Assembly (NCBI GenBank): GCA_024426085.1
Contig: CP087974.1
Span: 1,302,001-1,366,000 of the forward strand
Reading direction: 5' to 3'
Origin: Rhizobium sp. RCAM05350
Lineage (GTDB): Bacteria; Pseudomonadota; Alphaproteobacteria; Rhizobiales; Rhizobiaceae
Length of the DNA: 64,000 nucleotides
Each line of letters opens with the position of its first letter. Positions within the stretch are counted from its first letter, which is position 1. Made by a program: the position numbers and the translations under genes. Shown piece after piece: positions 42,017 through 50,626 of this stretch. The notes under the pieces were generated by a model. That model was not told the DNA's origin. It was given only the letters and a program-made list of their open reading frames with translations, and did no database searches.

Positions 42017-42100
42017 ATTTAATGCCCTGATTTACTTTGGCTTTAAGATATGAAATCTGGAATCCAGCAATATGATGTTGCCTTGATCGAGGAGGATCGA

Positions 42101-42250
42101 ATGAACGCGCAGAGCAAGATACAGGCGGACACCACCCGCCCGACAGTACCGCAGCATATCCTCGACCGGTTTGAAAATGCCTGGCAGCAGATGCGTGCAA
42201 ACGCCACCTCCGCGCCAAAATCCCCTGCGACCGAAGACGACAAGCGCTAA
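42101..42250 (+). CDS. Small helical protein, first of a related pair (49 aa)
   Basis: Begins MNAQSKIQADTTRPTVPQHI and ends ATEDDKR, after a GAGGAGGA ribosome site. The middle part LDRFENAWQQMRANATSAPK resembles the product of the next small gene at 42352, which has FERLENEWRRIHETASTTPK. It is a basic/acidic helix with no membrane segment and no known family. It lies on the plus strand inside the GTA cluster. Confidence 0.6.
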   Translation: MNAQSKIQADTTRPTVPQHILDRFENAWQQMRANATSAPKSPATEDDKR

Positions 42251-42291
42251 TCACCTCTCCGGATTCTTCTATCGCCAGCGTCAATCGGTGC

Positions 42292-42316
42292 GGAACCTTC
42301 CAGCCCCGTCCGCGTT
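42292..42316 (+). promoter_or_regulatory. EcfG-type (general stress) promoter for the second small gene
   Basis: Exact GGAAC-N16-CGTT: -35 at 42292-42296 and -10 at 42313-42316, 35 bases upstream of the ATG at 42352. Confidence 0.6.
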
Positions 42317-42351
42317 GTCGGTCGTTGCAGAAATCAATGAAAGGATCGCCC

Positions 42352-42468
42352 ATGCCGGCCCAGCAAATCTCCCAGGCCCAGTTCGAACGCCTCGAAAATG
42401 AATGGCGCCGGATCCATGAAACCGCATCGACGACGCCAAAGCCGTCTTCCACAACGACCGGTAAATAA
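42352..42468 (+). CDS. Small helical protein, second of a related pair (38 aa)
   Basis: Begins MPAQQISQAQFERLENEWRR and ends in TTTGK; an AAAGGAT site lies 6-12 bases upstream. It shares the E-N-x-W core and a threonine/proline/lysine-rich tail with the product of the gene 100 bases upstream, indicating an old tandem duplication. An exact EcfG-type promoter precedes it. It overlaps, on the opposite strand, the uncorrected tail of the terminase frame. Confidence 0.6.
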   Translation: MPAQQISQAQFERLENEWRRIHETASTTPKPSSTTTGK

Positions 42469-42489
42469 TTCCGCAACTCTGCCGCCAGA

Positions 42490-42538
42490 CACCCTCCCTC
42501 GCGGGGGAGGGTCGGAGCAAAGTTCCGGGGTGGGGTGA
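42490..42538. repeat. Dispersed ~50-base palindromic repeat, copy 2
   Basis: Begins CACCCTCCCTCGCGG and ends GGGGTGGGGTGA, about 85 percent like copies 1 and 3 by eye. It lies at the 3' end of the terminase gene; the uncorrected terminase frame translates through it. Confidence 0.85.
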
Positions 42539-42566
42539 TCGCCCGATACTCGTAGCATCGATCCCT

Positions 42567-43952
42567 TCAAATCCCCTGACCCGCGGCTCGCCGCCGCTGT
42601 CCAGCATCAGTGCCGTCAGCGCCCAGACCAGTGCGTCCAGCCGGTCCGGCGAACGCCCGGACGACAAACCGTCCGGCCCGAAATCGCACATCTGGTCCTC
42701 CAGCGCCGGAAACGATCCGGCATGAACGACCCGGCCCTGTTCATAGAGCGCCGCCACCGGCTCCGCCCGCAGCCATTTCCCTGCGCGATGCCCTGACTGA
42801 TGTCACCGGCAGTTTCGCATCAATGCCGCGCAGCACCGCGGACACCATGTCGCCGCCCTGGTTGACCTCGGCAACGATCCGGTCGGCATCGAAACGCCTG
42901 TAGGCACGAACCACCGCCCCCGCCCATCCGGCCGGGCTTGCGCCCTCGACCGAACAGTCTGCCAGCACCACGCCACGCCCGGCTCGGTCCAGTCCTGCCA
43001 CGATGATGCCGCAACACGATCCCTGCCCCATGCCGGCCGGCGGATCGACCGCCACGACGATACGGCCAAGCGGCCCGGTATCACGCAATTTCAGCGCCTC
43101 GATCCCGGCGCGCGACCAGAGCGCATCCTCGCGATCCTCGATCATCTCGCCGTCGAGTTCCTGCCGTCCCAACCGCGTGCCACCGTAGCGCCCTGCCATG
43201 GCAGAGAGAAATCCCGGTGCCAGGTTCGCTGCATTGTCGCCGGTCCTGATCCGGCACGTCACAGTGCCGGGATCGGCCATCAGTGCCTTTAGAACCGGCA
43301 CCGGCCTTGGCGTCGTCGTCACCAGTGCGCGCGGATCATCGCCCAGCCGGAGGGTAAACTGCAGCATGTCCCATGTCTCCTGCCCGTGTTTCCATTTGCC
43401 AAGCTCGTCGCACCAGGCGTAATCGAATTGCGGCCCGCGCAGGCTTTCCGGGTCTTCCGAGGAAAAAATCTGCGCAATTGTGCCGTTCGGCCATACCAGC
43501 CGGCGCCGCGACGCCTCGAAATCCGGCCGATTGCTTTGCGCAATCCGGCAGATGCCGGAAACGCCGTCGATCATCACTTCGCGCGCATCCCCCAGCGTCT
43601 CGGCCACCAGCGCGATCCGCGAACCCGGCCGCGCCGCCTTGCCGGTCGCGAGGGCCTGCACCCATTCGGCGCCCGCCCGCGTCTTGCCTGACCCGCGCCC
43701 GCCCATCAAAAGCCAGACCCGCCAGTCGCCCTCGGGCGGTTTTTGGTCATCCCGTCCCGTTTGCGACCAGTCCCGGACGTACGCAACGAGATTGCGAAAC
43801 CGCTCAAGAAGGTCTGCATCTGCCGCTCTGGAAGTCACCCCAGACGAACTATTGATGCCGCCACGCGACTGAAGGCCTTGCCCTCGTATTTCAGAAGCTT
43901 CAGCCGATATTTCCACTCCGGCAGCATCCGTATTCAAATCGACATCAGGCAT
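42567..43952 (-). CDS. Terminase large subunit (GTA gp2-like; one or two indels)
   Basis: DNA-packaging ATPase/nuclease of about 460 residues. Walker A reads LLMGGRGSGKTRAGAEWV; the nuclease acidic residues lie in RIVVAVDPPAGMGQG and DRIVAEVNQGGDMVSAVLRG. An extra base at 42782 splits KWLRAEPVAALYEQGRVVHA from the rest. The normal end is near GGEPRVRGF; if TTT is read as TTTT the stop falls at 42567, otherwise the frame runs through repeat copy 2 to 42281. The start overlaps the preceding gene by 19 bases. Confidence 0.88.
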
Positions 43953-44732
43953 TTGTTCGTCTTGGGTAGGTGCATCGTGTCGGCTTCTTTTACTTGCGAC
44001 GAGGCCTGCAGCTGAGTGCAGATTGCTGCACCGTCCATCTCATCTATTAAAAGGCGCGTATCGCTTACGGCCTTCGCTCGCAGAAGGTTCACGCGCTCCA
44101 TGAGGAGCTTATGCTTGCGCATCCTCTTTTCGAGATGACGAAACTCGGCCTTCGCCTTCAGGCGATCCGCGCGGGGCTGCGGGCTTATCGTTACCGGATC
44201 CGGCCCCGTCAAGATGAGGACCGCCGGCCCCGGCATCCGCGATATATTTGGCACAGAGTTCCTTTGCGCGTCGTTCAACGCGCTGATCGATTTCTGCAAC
44301 GAATGCGTTGTAGCTTGCCTCGTCGAACACGGTATCTGCTGCCACCTGCCGGTCATGGGCAATCGTCCTTTGCAGGCTGTCGATCTTTTCCAGCGTCCGC
44401 ACGATCACCGACATCGCCTCGATGCTCGCCTTGGCGTCGGCCTGGATCAGCTTGCGGTCGATCTCCTCGCCGGCCGCCTCCGCCTTGTCATCGGCCAAGC
44501 GCCGCAGCCGCTGGAACTGCTGCATCTGCTCGCGCAATTCCTTCGTCATGCCGTTCAGCATGTCCTGCAGGTCATCCAGCGGAGACACGACTTCCGCCTT
44601 GGTTTCAAGCATCACCCGGCGGGCGACATCCTCAAGTCCTGCATCCGCCTCGTGCCGCAACCGGCCGTCATAGACCGGCGCCTTCGGCCATAGGCCAAAC
44701 AGCTCCGGATCGAAATCCAGATCAGACGTCAT
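43934..44732 (-). CDS. Coiled-coil protein at the head of the GTA operon, gp1-like candidate (one indel)
   Basis: About 265 residues, starting MTSDLDFDPELFGLWPKAPV. Long helical stretches (LREQMQQFQRLRRLADDKAE, ERRAKELCAKYIADAG, RADRLKAKAEFRHLEKRMRK) suggest a coiled coil. A break at 44204-44207 (one extra base) separates the last 90 residues; without it the gene ends at 44109. It lies directly upstream of, and overlaps, the terminase, the place of GTA gp1, the small-terminase analogue. I do not recognise its family. Confidence 0.6.
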
Positions 44733-44749
44733 CACAATGTCCTTGAAAC

Positions 44750-44800
44750 TCACCTCCCCCTTGAGGGGGAGGGTCGGAGCGAAGCTCCGGGGTGGGGCGA
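44750..44800. repeat. Dispersed ~50-base palindromic repeat, copy 3
   Basis: Begins TCACCTCCCCCTTGAGG and ends CGGGGTGGGGCGA; the inner hairpin pairs CCTCCCCC with GGGGGAGG. It stands 18 bases upstream of the first GTA gene. Confidence 0.85.
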
Positions 44801-44905
44801 CCGCCATGGAAAGCAGGTCGCACCGCTGAAACGGTGAGGGAGCAAACCGCTTCGCCCACTTTTCCGACTGTGCCATAACCCTATCAAACGACCGTCACGC
44901 CGTCA

Positions 44906-44934
44906 AGGATTATTTTCCTATTAGGATTATTTTC
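44906..44934. repeat. Two perfect 12-base direct repeats
   Basis: AGGATTATTTTC occurs at 44906-44917 and 44923-44934, a 17-base period. They lie between the start of the GTA operon (44732, minus) and the MmcQ/YjbR gene (44975, plus), so either may be the regulated gene. Confidence 0.6.
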
Positions 44935-44974
44935 TTAAATTTGCGCTATCCGGGTTGCGTGTTACACTTCCGCC

Positions 44975-45313
44975 ATGAGAACCGAGGACCTGGAAAAGCG
45001 GGCTTTGGGCCTGCCCGGCGCGGTTGAAAGCGCCCATTTCGGAAAACGCGACTTTCGCGTTGGCAACCGTATCTTCATGTCCCTGCCGGAAGCCGGCCGC
45101 GCCGTCGTCAAGTTCACCCCCGACCAGCAGAAGCTGTTTCTCGAAACAGAACCCGGTGTCTGCGCCGCCGTTCCCGGCGGCTGGGGCCTGAAGGGCTGGA
45201 CCTCGATCTATTTTGCCGATGCCGAAGAGGACATTATCGGCCATGTTATGGAAACCGCCTGGCGCAACGTCGCACCCAAAGATCTCTTGAAATCGGAGCT
45301 TCCTGCGGAATAG
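44975..45313 (+). CDS. MmcQ/YjbR family protein
   Basis: A 112-residue protein of the MmcQ/YjbR (double-wing DNA-binding-like) family. It starts MRTEDLEKRALGLPGAVESA and contains HFGKRDFRVGNRIFMSLPEA and GWGLKGWTSIYFADAEEDII. The family has a CyaY-like fold and no firmly established role. The frame is intact. It converges with the YcgN gene, with 4 bases between stops. Confidence 0.9.
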   Translation: MRTEDLEKRALGLPGAVESAHFGKRDFRVGNRIFMSLPEAGRAVVKFTPDQQKLFLETEPGVCAAVPGGWGLKGWTSIYFADAEEDIIGHVMETAWRNVAPKDLLKSELPAE

Positions 45314-45317
45314 GGGC

Positions 45318-45785
45318 TTACCGCTCGCCGCGCCCACCCACCGTCAGCGGCCAGGTCACCAGATAGTCTTCCAGATCCTCGACATCGATGCCGTCTTCCG
45401 ACACAGTGCGTCCGCGCACCGAAATACCTGCCTGATGCACCGTTTCCGGGTCGCCTGATATCAGCGGGTGCCACCAATAGAGGTCATGGCCGTCGTGTAC
45501 CAGCCGGTAGCCGCAGGTCGGCGGAAGCCAGGTCAGCGTCTCCACCTCTTCCGGCGTCAGCTGGATACAGTCCGGCACGGTCGCCTGCCGGTTGGGATAG
45601 TCCTTGCACCGGCAGCTCTGACCGTCGAGCAGCGTGCAGCCGACACTGGTCCAGGCGATCTCGCCCGTATCCCAGTCTTCCAGCTTGTTGAGACAACAGA
45701 GCCCGCAGCCGTCGCAGAGGCTTTCCCACTCGACATTGCTCATCTCGGCCAGTGTTTTCGTCTTCCAGAAGGGCTGTTCGCCCAT
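45318..45785 (-). CDS. YcgN-family cysteine cluster protein (UPF0260)
   Basis: A 155-residue protein with the family cysteine cluster: [49 protein letters not shown] and [20 protein letters not shown]. The cysteines probably bind Fe-S or zinc; the function is unknown. The frame is intact. The start [15 protein letters not shown] is standard for the family. Confidence 0.93.
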   Translation of the reverse strand: MGEQPFWKTKTLAEMSNVEWESLCDGCGLCCLNKLEDWDTGEIAWTSVGCTLLDGQSCRCKDYPNRQATVPDCIQLTPEEVETLTWLPPTCGYRLVHDGHDLYWWHPLISGDPETVHQAGISVRGRTVSEDGIDVEDLEDYLVTWPLTVGGRGER

Positions 45786-45904
45786 GCGCTTTATTCTTCC
45801 ATCCGTTGGATTTCAGCGACAATTTTACAAAAGATTGCCGGATTTTTAAGGCTCATTACCGATATCGACGTAGAATAGAAACCCGGCCCATGCAAATATC
45901 GGCC

Positions 45905-46002
45905 CTGCATAATCCCTAAACCGAAATCGGTTTAGGGATTATGCAGCACGTATAAAACGCTACAGCGAACCTTAGTGCGTCATATGACGCACGGCGCTGT
46001 AG
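45905..46002. repeat. RIME-like double-palindrome intergenic element
   Basis: Two palindromes in tandem. The first has perfect 20-base arms with a 2-base centre (45905-45946, beginning CTGCATAATCCC). The second pairs CTACAGCG (45960) with CGCTGTAG (46002) around an inner perfect GTGCGTCATATGACGCAC. The size (~100 bases) and two-palindrome layout match the Rhizobium-specific intergenic mosaic elements. It lies 29 bases before the PBP1A-type gene. Confidence 0.75.
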
Positions 46003-46030
46003 AACTTGAAGCCATCAGGATGCGACCGCG

Positions 46031-48279
46031 TTGCAGGATCCAAGCCAAGACGACAGCCCGAACCAGGAAAGCGGCGCTCCGAAGGACGACCGGCCGAGGA
46101 AGCGCCATATCCTGCTGCGCATCGATTCATGGATCGATCTGACCGTCTGGAATGCCGGTTTCCGCCTCGGCGTCTGGTGGGAAGACATCACCATCTTCTT
46201 CCGCCGCTTCTCCGTGCGTGGCTGGAAGAAGGCGCTGTTCGAGGTGCTGGGCGAATGCATGACCTGGGGAACGGCCGGTTCCGTGCTGATGCTGGCGCTT
46301 GCCCTTCCCGCCTTTGAGGAAACCAAGGGCAACTGGCGGGCGCAGGGCGATTTCGCCGTCACGTTCCTTGATCGCTATGGCAACGAGATCGGCCATCGCG
46401 GCATTATCCACGAGGATTCTGTGCCGATCGACGAATTGCCGGACACGCTGGTCAAGGCCGTTCTCGCCACCGAAGACCGCCGCTTCTTCGATCATTACGG
46501 CATCGATTTCCTCGGCCTAGCCCGCGCCATGACCATCAATGCACGCGCCGGCGGCGTCGTTCAGGGCGGCTCGACGCTGACCCAGCAGCTGGCGAAAAAT
46601 CTGTTCCTGTCGAACGAGCGCACCATCGAGCGCAAGATCAAGGAGGCCTTCCTCGCCGTCTGGCTCGAATCCAACCTGTCGAAGAAGGAAATCCTGCGCC
46701 TCTATCTCGACCGCGCCTATATGGGCGGCGGCACGTTCGGGGCGGCAGCGGCGTCGCAGTTCTATTTCGGCAAGAACATCACCGATATCAATCTGGCTGA
46801 AAGCGCCATGCTGGCCGGCCTGTTCAAGGCGCCTGCGCGCTATGCGCCGCATGTCAACCTGCCGGCCGCCCGCGCCCGCGCCAACGAGGTTTTGACCAAC
46901 CTCGTCCAGGGCGGGCTGATGACCGAGGGCCAGGTGATTGCCGCGCGCCTCACTCCGGCAAAGGTCATCGACCGCGCCGAAGTCACAGCACCGGATTTCT
47001 TCCTCGACTGGGCCTTCGACGAGACCAAGCGCATCGCCACGCCCTTTGCCCAGCATTCGCTCGTCGTTCGCACCACCATCGACATGGGCTTGCAGCAGGC
47101 AGCGGAAGAAGCCGTCGAATCCAGCCTTCGGCAATATGGCGAGAGCTACAAGGTCAAGCAGGGCGCCATGGTGATGATCGAGAATGGTGGCCCGGTGCGC
47201 GCCATGGTCGGCGGCCGGGACTATGGCGAAAGCCAGTTCAACCGCGCCACCAAGGCACTGCGCCAGCCGGGCTCCTCCTTCAAGGTCTACACCTATACGG
47301 CGGCGATGGAGAAAGGTTTCAAGCCCGATCCGACCATCAGCGATGCGCCGATCACCTGGCGCGGCTGGTCGCCGCAGAATTACTCCAAGGGCAGCTATTC
47401 CGGCCGCGTCACCATGCTGACCGCCATTGCCAAGTCGATCAACACGGTGCCGGTGCGCCTTGCCAAGGACGAACTCGGCACCGAGATCATCGCCGCAACG
47501 GCGAAAAAGATGGGCGTGGAGACGCCGATCCGTACCGACAAGACCATGCCGCTCGGCACATCGGAAGTCACCGTGCTTGATCAGGCGACCGCCTATGCGG
47601 TCTTTCCCGCCGGTGGCCTGCAAGCGCGCCGCCACGGCATCAGCCAAATCCTCAACTATGACGGCGACATCCTCTACGACTTCGGCCACGACGAACCTGC
47701 CGCCAAGCGGGTGATCAGCGAACAGGCCAATGCCTCGATGAACTATATGCTGACGCAAATCCCGATCATCGGCACGGCGCGCAAGGCAGCGCTCGACAAC
47801 GGCATCGTCGCCGGCGGCAAGACCGGCACGACGCAGGCCTATCGCGATGCCTGGTTCGTCGGCTTTACCGGCGATTACACCACCGCCGTCTGGTTTGGAA
47901 ACGACGACTATACCTCGACCAACAACATGACCGGCGGCTCGCTACCGGCCATGACCTTCAAGCGGTTGATGGACTATGCCGAACAGGGCATCGAACACCG
48001 AGCCATCCCCGGCATCGAAAACCCGCTTCCGGGGCCGGATGCGAAAAGAATGCGGCCGAAGTCGCTGCCGCCAAACCGGCCGACGAAAACGCCCTGCCGC
48101 CGCTCGTTCGTCCCCGTTCGCTCTCCTCCGAAGTCACCCGGATGCTGAAATCGATCGGCGAAAAATTCAACACCGCCCCAGCCCTGAAAGTTCCGGCCGG
48201 GATCCCCGGCAAGGTCGCCGAAATCGATCCGCAACCGACCGGCACTATCGTCAAGGGAGGTCGGGATGGCAGGCGGTGA
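46031..48279 (+). CDS. Class A penicillin-binding protein, PBP1A-type (one indel)
   Basis: Bifunctional peptidoglycan synthase of about 749 residues. A cytoplasmic tail and membrane helix (TAGSVLMLALALPAF) precede the GT51 glycosyltransferase domain (VLATEDRRFFDHYGIDFLGL, GGSTLTQQLAKNLFLSNERT). The transpeptidase domain has the active-site SSFK in RQPGSSFKVYTYTAAME, SxN in AIAKSINTVPV and KTG in AGGKTGTTQAYRDAWFVG. At 48043-48046 AAAA should be AAAAA; correction extends the end to 48279. The start is a TTG (LQDPSQDD), or an indel hides the ATG at 46020. Confidence 0.9.
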
Positions 48280-48299
48280 TGGGGACGGGGGGCTGGCGT

Positions 48300-48708
48300 T
48301 TGGTTGAAAGATACGATCAGCTTGCTGCGCGGCGAGCAGAAGAGGAACACATAAAATTTCTTGAGCGCATCAAGCACTACTACCCTTGGATCAGTTTCCC
48401 CAGCGGTTATGGTCTGATTGATCGAACTCGGCACCACTGATTTCGATTTTTGGTCAATCAATACAGATCCCGCCTCTATTTTTCGCTATTCGCAAGGCCT
48501 GAAGCAACGTTATCCGAGCCGCAATTTGGTGATTTTCGCCAAGCGTGGCGACTGCGACGACATAGCCTGCTGGGAAGAAGGAAAGCCGGGGCGCATCGTC
48601 GTTATCAATGACTTTGCGGACAACGGATATGAAAATGCTGGCGAGTATGATGATTTTCAGGACTGGTTCAAATCGGTCATCGACACGATGATGAAAGACT
48701 GGAATTGA
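48300..48708 (+). CDS. SMI1/KNR4 (SUKH)-like protein (one indel)
   Basis: About 135 residues: LVERYDQLAARRAEEEHIKF, then FLERIKHYYPWISFPSGYG, then LGTTDFDFWSINTDPAS, RNLVIFAKRGDCDDIACWEE and VVINDFADNGYENAGEYDDF. The hydrophobic FPSGYG turn and the final acidic region fit the SUKH superfamily, whose bacterial members often act as immunity proteins to polymorphic toxins. A shift near 48415 joins the halves. A TTG start is assumed. No toxin gene is adjacent. Confidence 0.6.
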
Positions 48709-48789
48709 ACACCCCTTCTCAACACGATTTTCCCCAGGGAAAATCAGTGCTAACCCTAACCCTCTGACGCAATTGAATAAGGCTGTTAG

Positions 48790-49370
48790 GTGTTCCGCAT
48801 CCCCCTCCTCGTCGCCCTTGCCCTGTCCGTCGCCTTCGGCGTCGGCATCGTTTCGAGCGTGTCTGCCCTGAAGGCCACGGTCGGTTTCGGAGCGATTGCG
48901 CTCGGCCCGTGGGTGGCCTTTCCTGAGGCACAGACGGAAAACACTGATCCCTATGCCAAGGCGCACCGGGCGCGCCGGAAAGCTGCTCTATGGCGGGGCG
49001 GAAGGACTGCAATTCACCGCCGCCATGGACAGCACTGGGGAAAAGCTGTCCTCCGGCTGCACCTATGATATCGCCGGCATCACCCCGCCTGCCCGGTTCT
49101 GGACGCTGTATGCGACCAATGCCAACGACCAGCCGATGAAGACCGATCCGGAACTGCCGGCGGCAACCAATGCCTGGACGGTATTGCGCCAACCGGACAG
49201 TTCCTTCGTCATCCATGTCTCGCCGGTTGCCCAGCCGGACAACTGGCTGGCGACGCGCCGCGTCGGCGCCTTCAAGTTGGTGCTCACCCTGCTCGACACC
49301 CCGACTGCCGGCTCCTCCGGTCTTATCGACCTGACGATGCCGAAGATCGTCAAGACAGGGTGCCCCCTGA
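48790..49370 (+). CDS. DUF1214 domain protein (two indels)
   Basis: About 192 residues with a signal-anchor start FRIPLLVALALSVAFGVGIV (GTG start) and the DUF1214 core GCTYDIAGITPPARFWTLYA and FVIHVSPVAQPDNWLATRRV. Breaks lie at 48970-48976 (CG lost) and 49363-49367 (CCCCC should be CCCC); the latter restores a TGA that overlaps the ATG of the next gene. It forms a conserved two-gene unit with the DUF1254 gene. The function is unknown. Confidence 0.8.
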
Positions 49371-49916
49371 TGCGTAGCGCATTTTTTTCCATCCTTGTCG
49401 GTCTGGTCGGTGCAGCCTTGCTGCACATCGTCATCATTCTGGCTTTGCCTGCAATTTACCGGCAAGGATGCCTATAGCCGGGTTCTCGGCCTCTACGAGA
49501 TGGACAGCTTCTTCCCGCTCACCAGCGAGCCAGGTTCGACAGGACTTGCCAATGACGATCCGTTCCTGCGGGTTGCCGTCTGCGGCTTCTCCGTCGATGG
49601 CGGTCCTGCTCGCTTCGTTGCTAAGGGCGCCATACCGTTCTGGTCACTGGCCATATACGACGCCAATTCCAACGAGATTTTCAGCATGAACGACCATACG
49701 GCGGTCAACGGCAATCTCGATCTGGTCATGGCCACGCCAATCCAGCTCGTCGATCTCAGAAAGACGCCACCTGCAAGTCTGGCCCAGTCGATCATGGTGG
49801 AGATGCCGAATGAGGAAGGCTATGCGGTCCTGCGCGCATTGGCACCGACGGATAGCTACGAAGAAACCGTGCGCAACTTCCTGACCGAATCCAGCTGCGA
49901 GCCTTTCCGGCGATAG
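49370..49916 (+). CDS. DUF1254 domain protein (one indel)
   Basis: About 181 residues starting MRSAFFSILVGLVGAALLHI, a membrane anchor, then after one extra base near 49453 FTGKDAYSRVLGLYEMDSFF and VAKGAIPFWSLAIYDANSNE, matching DUF1254 proteins. It is translationally coupled to the DUF1214 gene (TGATG overlap). Such pairs are annotated as envelope-associated proteins of unknown role. Confidence 0.8.
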
Positions 49917-50063
49917 CAAGCCGAAATGTCGAACCCGCACGACCTACGATTTAAAATCTTCAATGGAAGGAATTGGTCACGATGCGCCGTATTGGCGTCC
50001 GTTGCTCAGGCAAAAACCTGACGCATTGGAGCTCTGTTGAACAAGCGCCGCCCACAGACAAGC

Positions 50064-50246
50064 TCAGTGCTTCTTTGCCCTGCCGGGAGCCGGTTTTGCG
50101 GGGTTATCGCCCGGGTGTCCATCCAGCCGCTCGTAGCGGATGCCGGTGAACAACAGGATCACTGCATTGCTCGGGGCAATGGGACCCATGGACGGTTTTG
50201 GCGGTGGCCGCACAACGCGGTCCTCCAGTCTGATAACGTCTGCCAT
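50064..50246 (-). CDS. Small conserved hypothetical protein (60 aa)
   Basis: A 60-residue protein starting MADVIRLEDRVVRPPPKPSM, with PSNAVILLFTGIRYERLDGH and a lysine-rich end GRAKKH. A GGAGACGAG ribosome site precedes the ATG, so I prefer 50246 to the open ATG at 50258. It looks soluble; no function is known. I recall close relatives in other rhizobia, but cannot verify this here. Confidence 0.65.
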   Translation of the reverse strand: MADVIRLEDRVVRPPPKPSMGPIAPSNAVILLFTGIRYERLDGHPGDNPAKPAPGRAKKH

Positions 50247-50626
50247 GCTCGTCTCCAAAAAAAATGGTTGAGACGGATGAACTACCGTACTGATTTCACC
50301 CTGCCCGTTTTCCGGGCTGGCGCGGTCCGTTTACCGTGAGGCTTCGGGCATCTGCGCCTTTCTCGTTGCTCCTTCTTCCGGAAATTCCGGACTTTATGCC
50401 ATTGCGAGAATGCCGATGATATCCAGTGACACCACCTGCCGTCAGATTGAGCCACACGATAGTTAATAGCTCCTTAACGGTCAAAACCTCAATTCAAACG
50501 AAAAGTGCGAATTCGACCCTCAAACTGACGTGTCCGGCGCCATGGCGCCGGACACCCCTCTCGCCTTGCAAGAACCACTATAGACGAGCTTTCACGCCTG
50601 AAAGTTTCGCAAGGAACACGCTGGCC
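50247..50626. other. Intergenic region with one perfect palindrome
   Basis: A 380-base gap between two minus-strand genes. Apart from the palindrome at 50530-50555 I see no gene or repeat. Confidence 0.4.
50530..50555. terminator. Perfect 26-base palindrome, possible terminator/processing hairpin
   Basis: GTGTCCGGCGCCA followed at once by its complement TGGCGCCGGACAC. It lies 72 bases downstream of the DUF883-like gene on the minus strand. There is no T-run, so termination is only likely. Confidence 0.45.

Noticed and set aside
26954..44732. Interpretation as an inducible temperate prophage
   Set aside because: No integrase, repressor, replication or attachment sites are visible, the tape measure is very short and the gene order is that of GTA. 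The endolysin keeps a small doubt.
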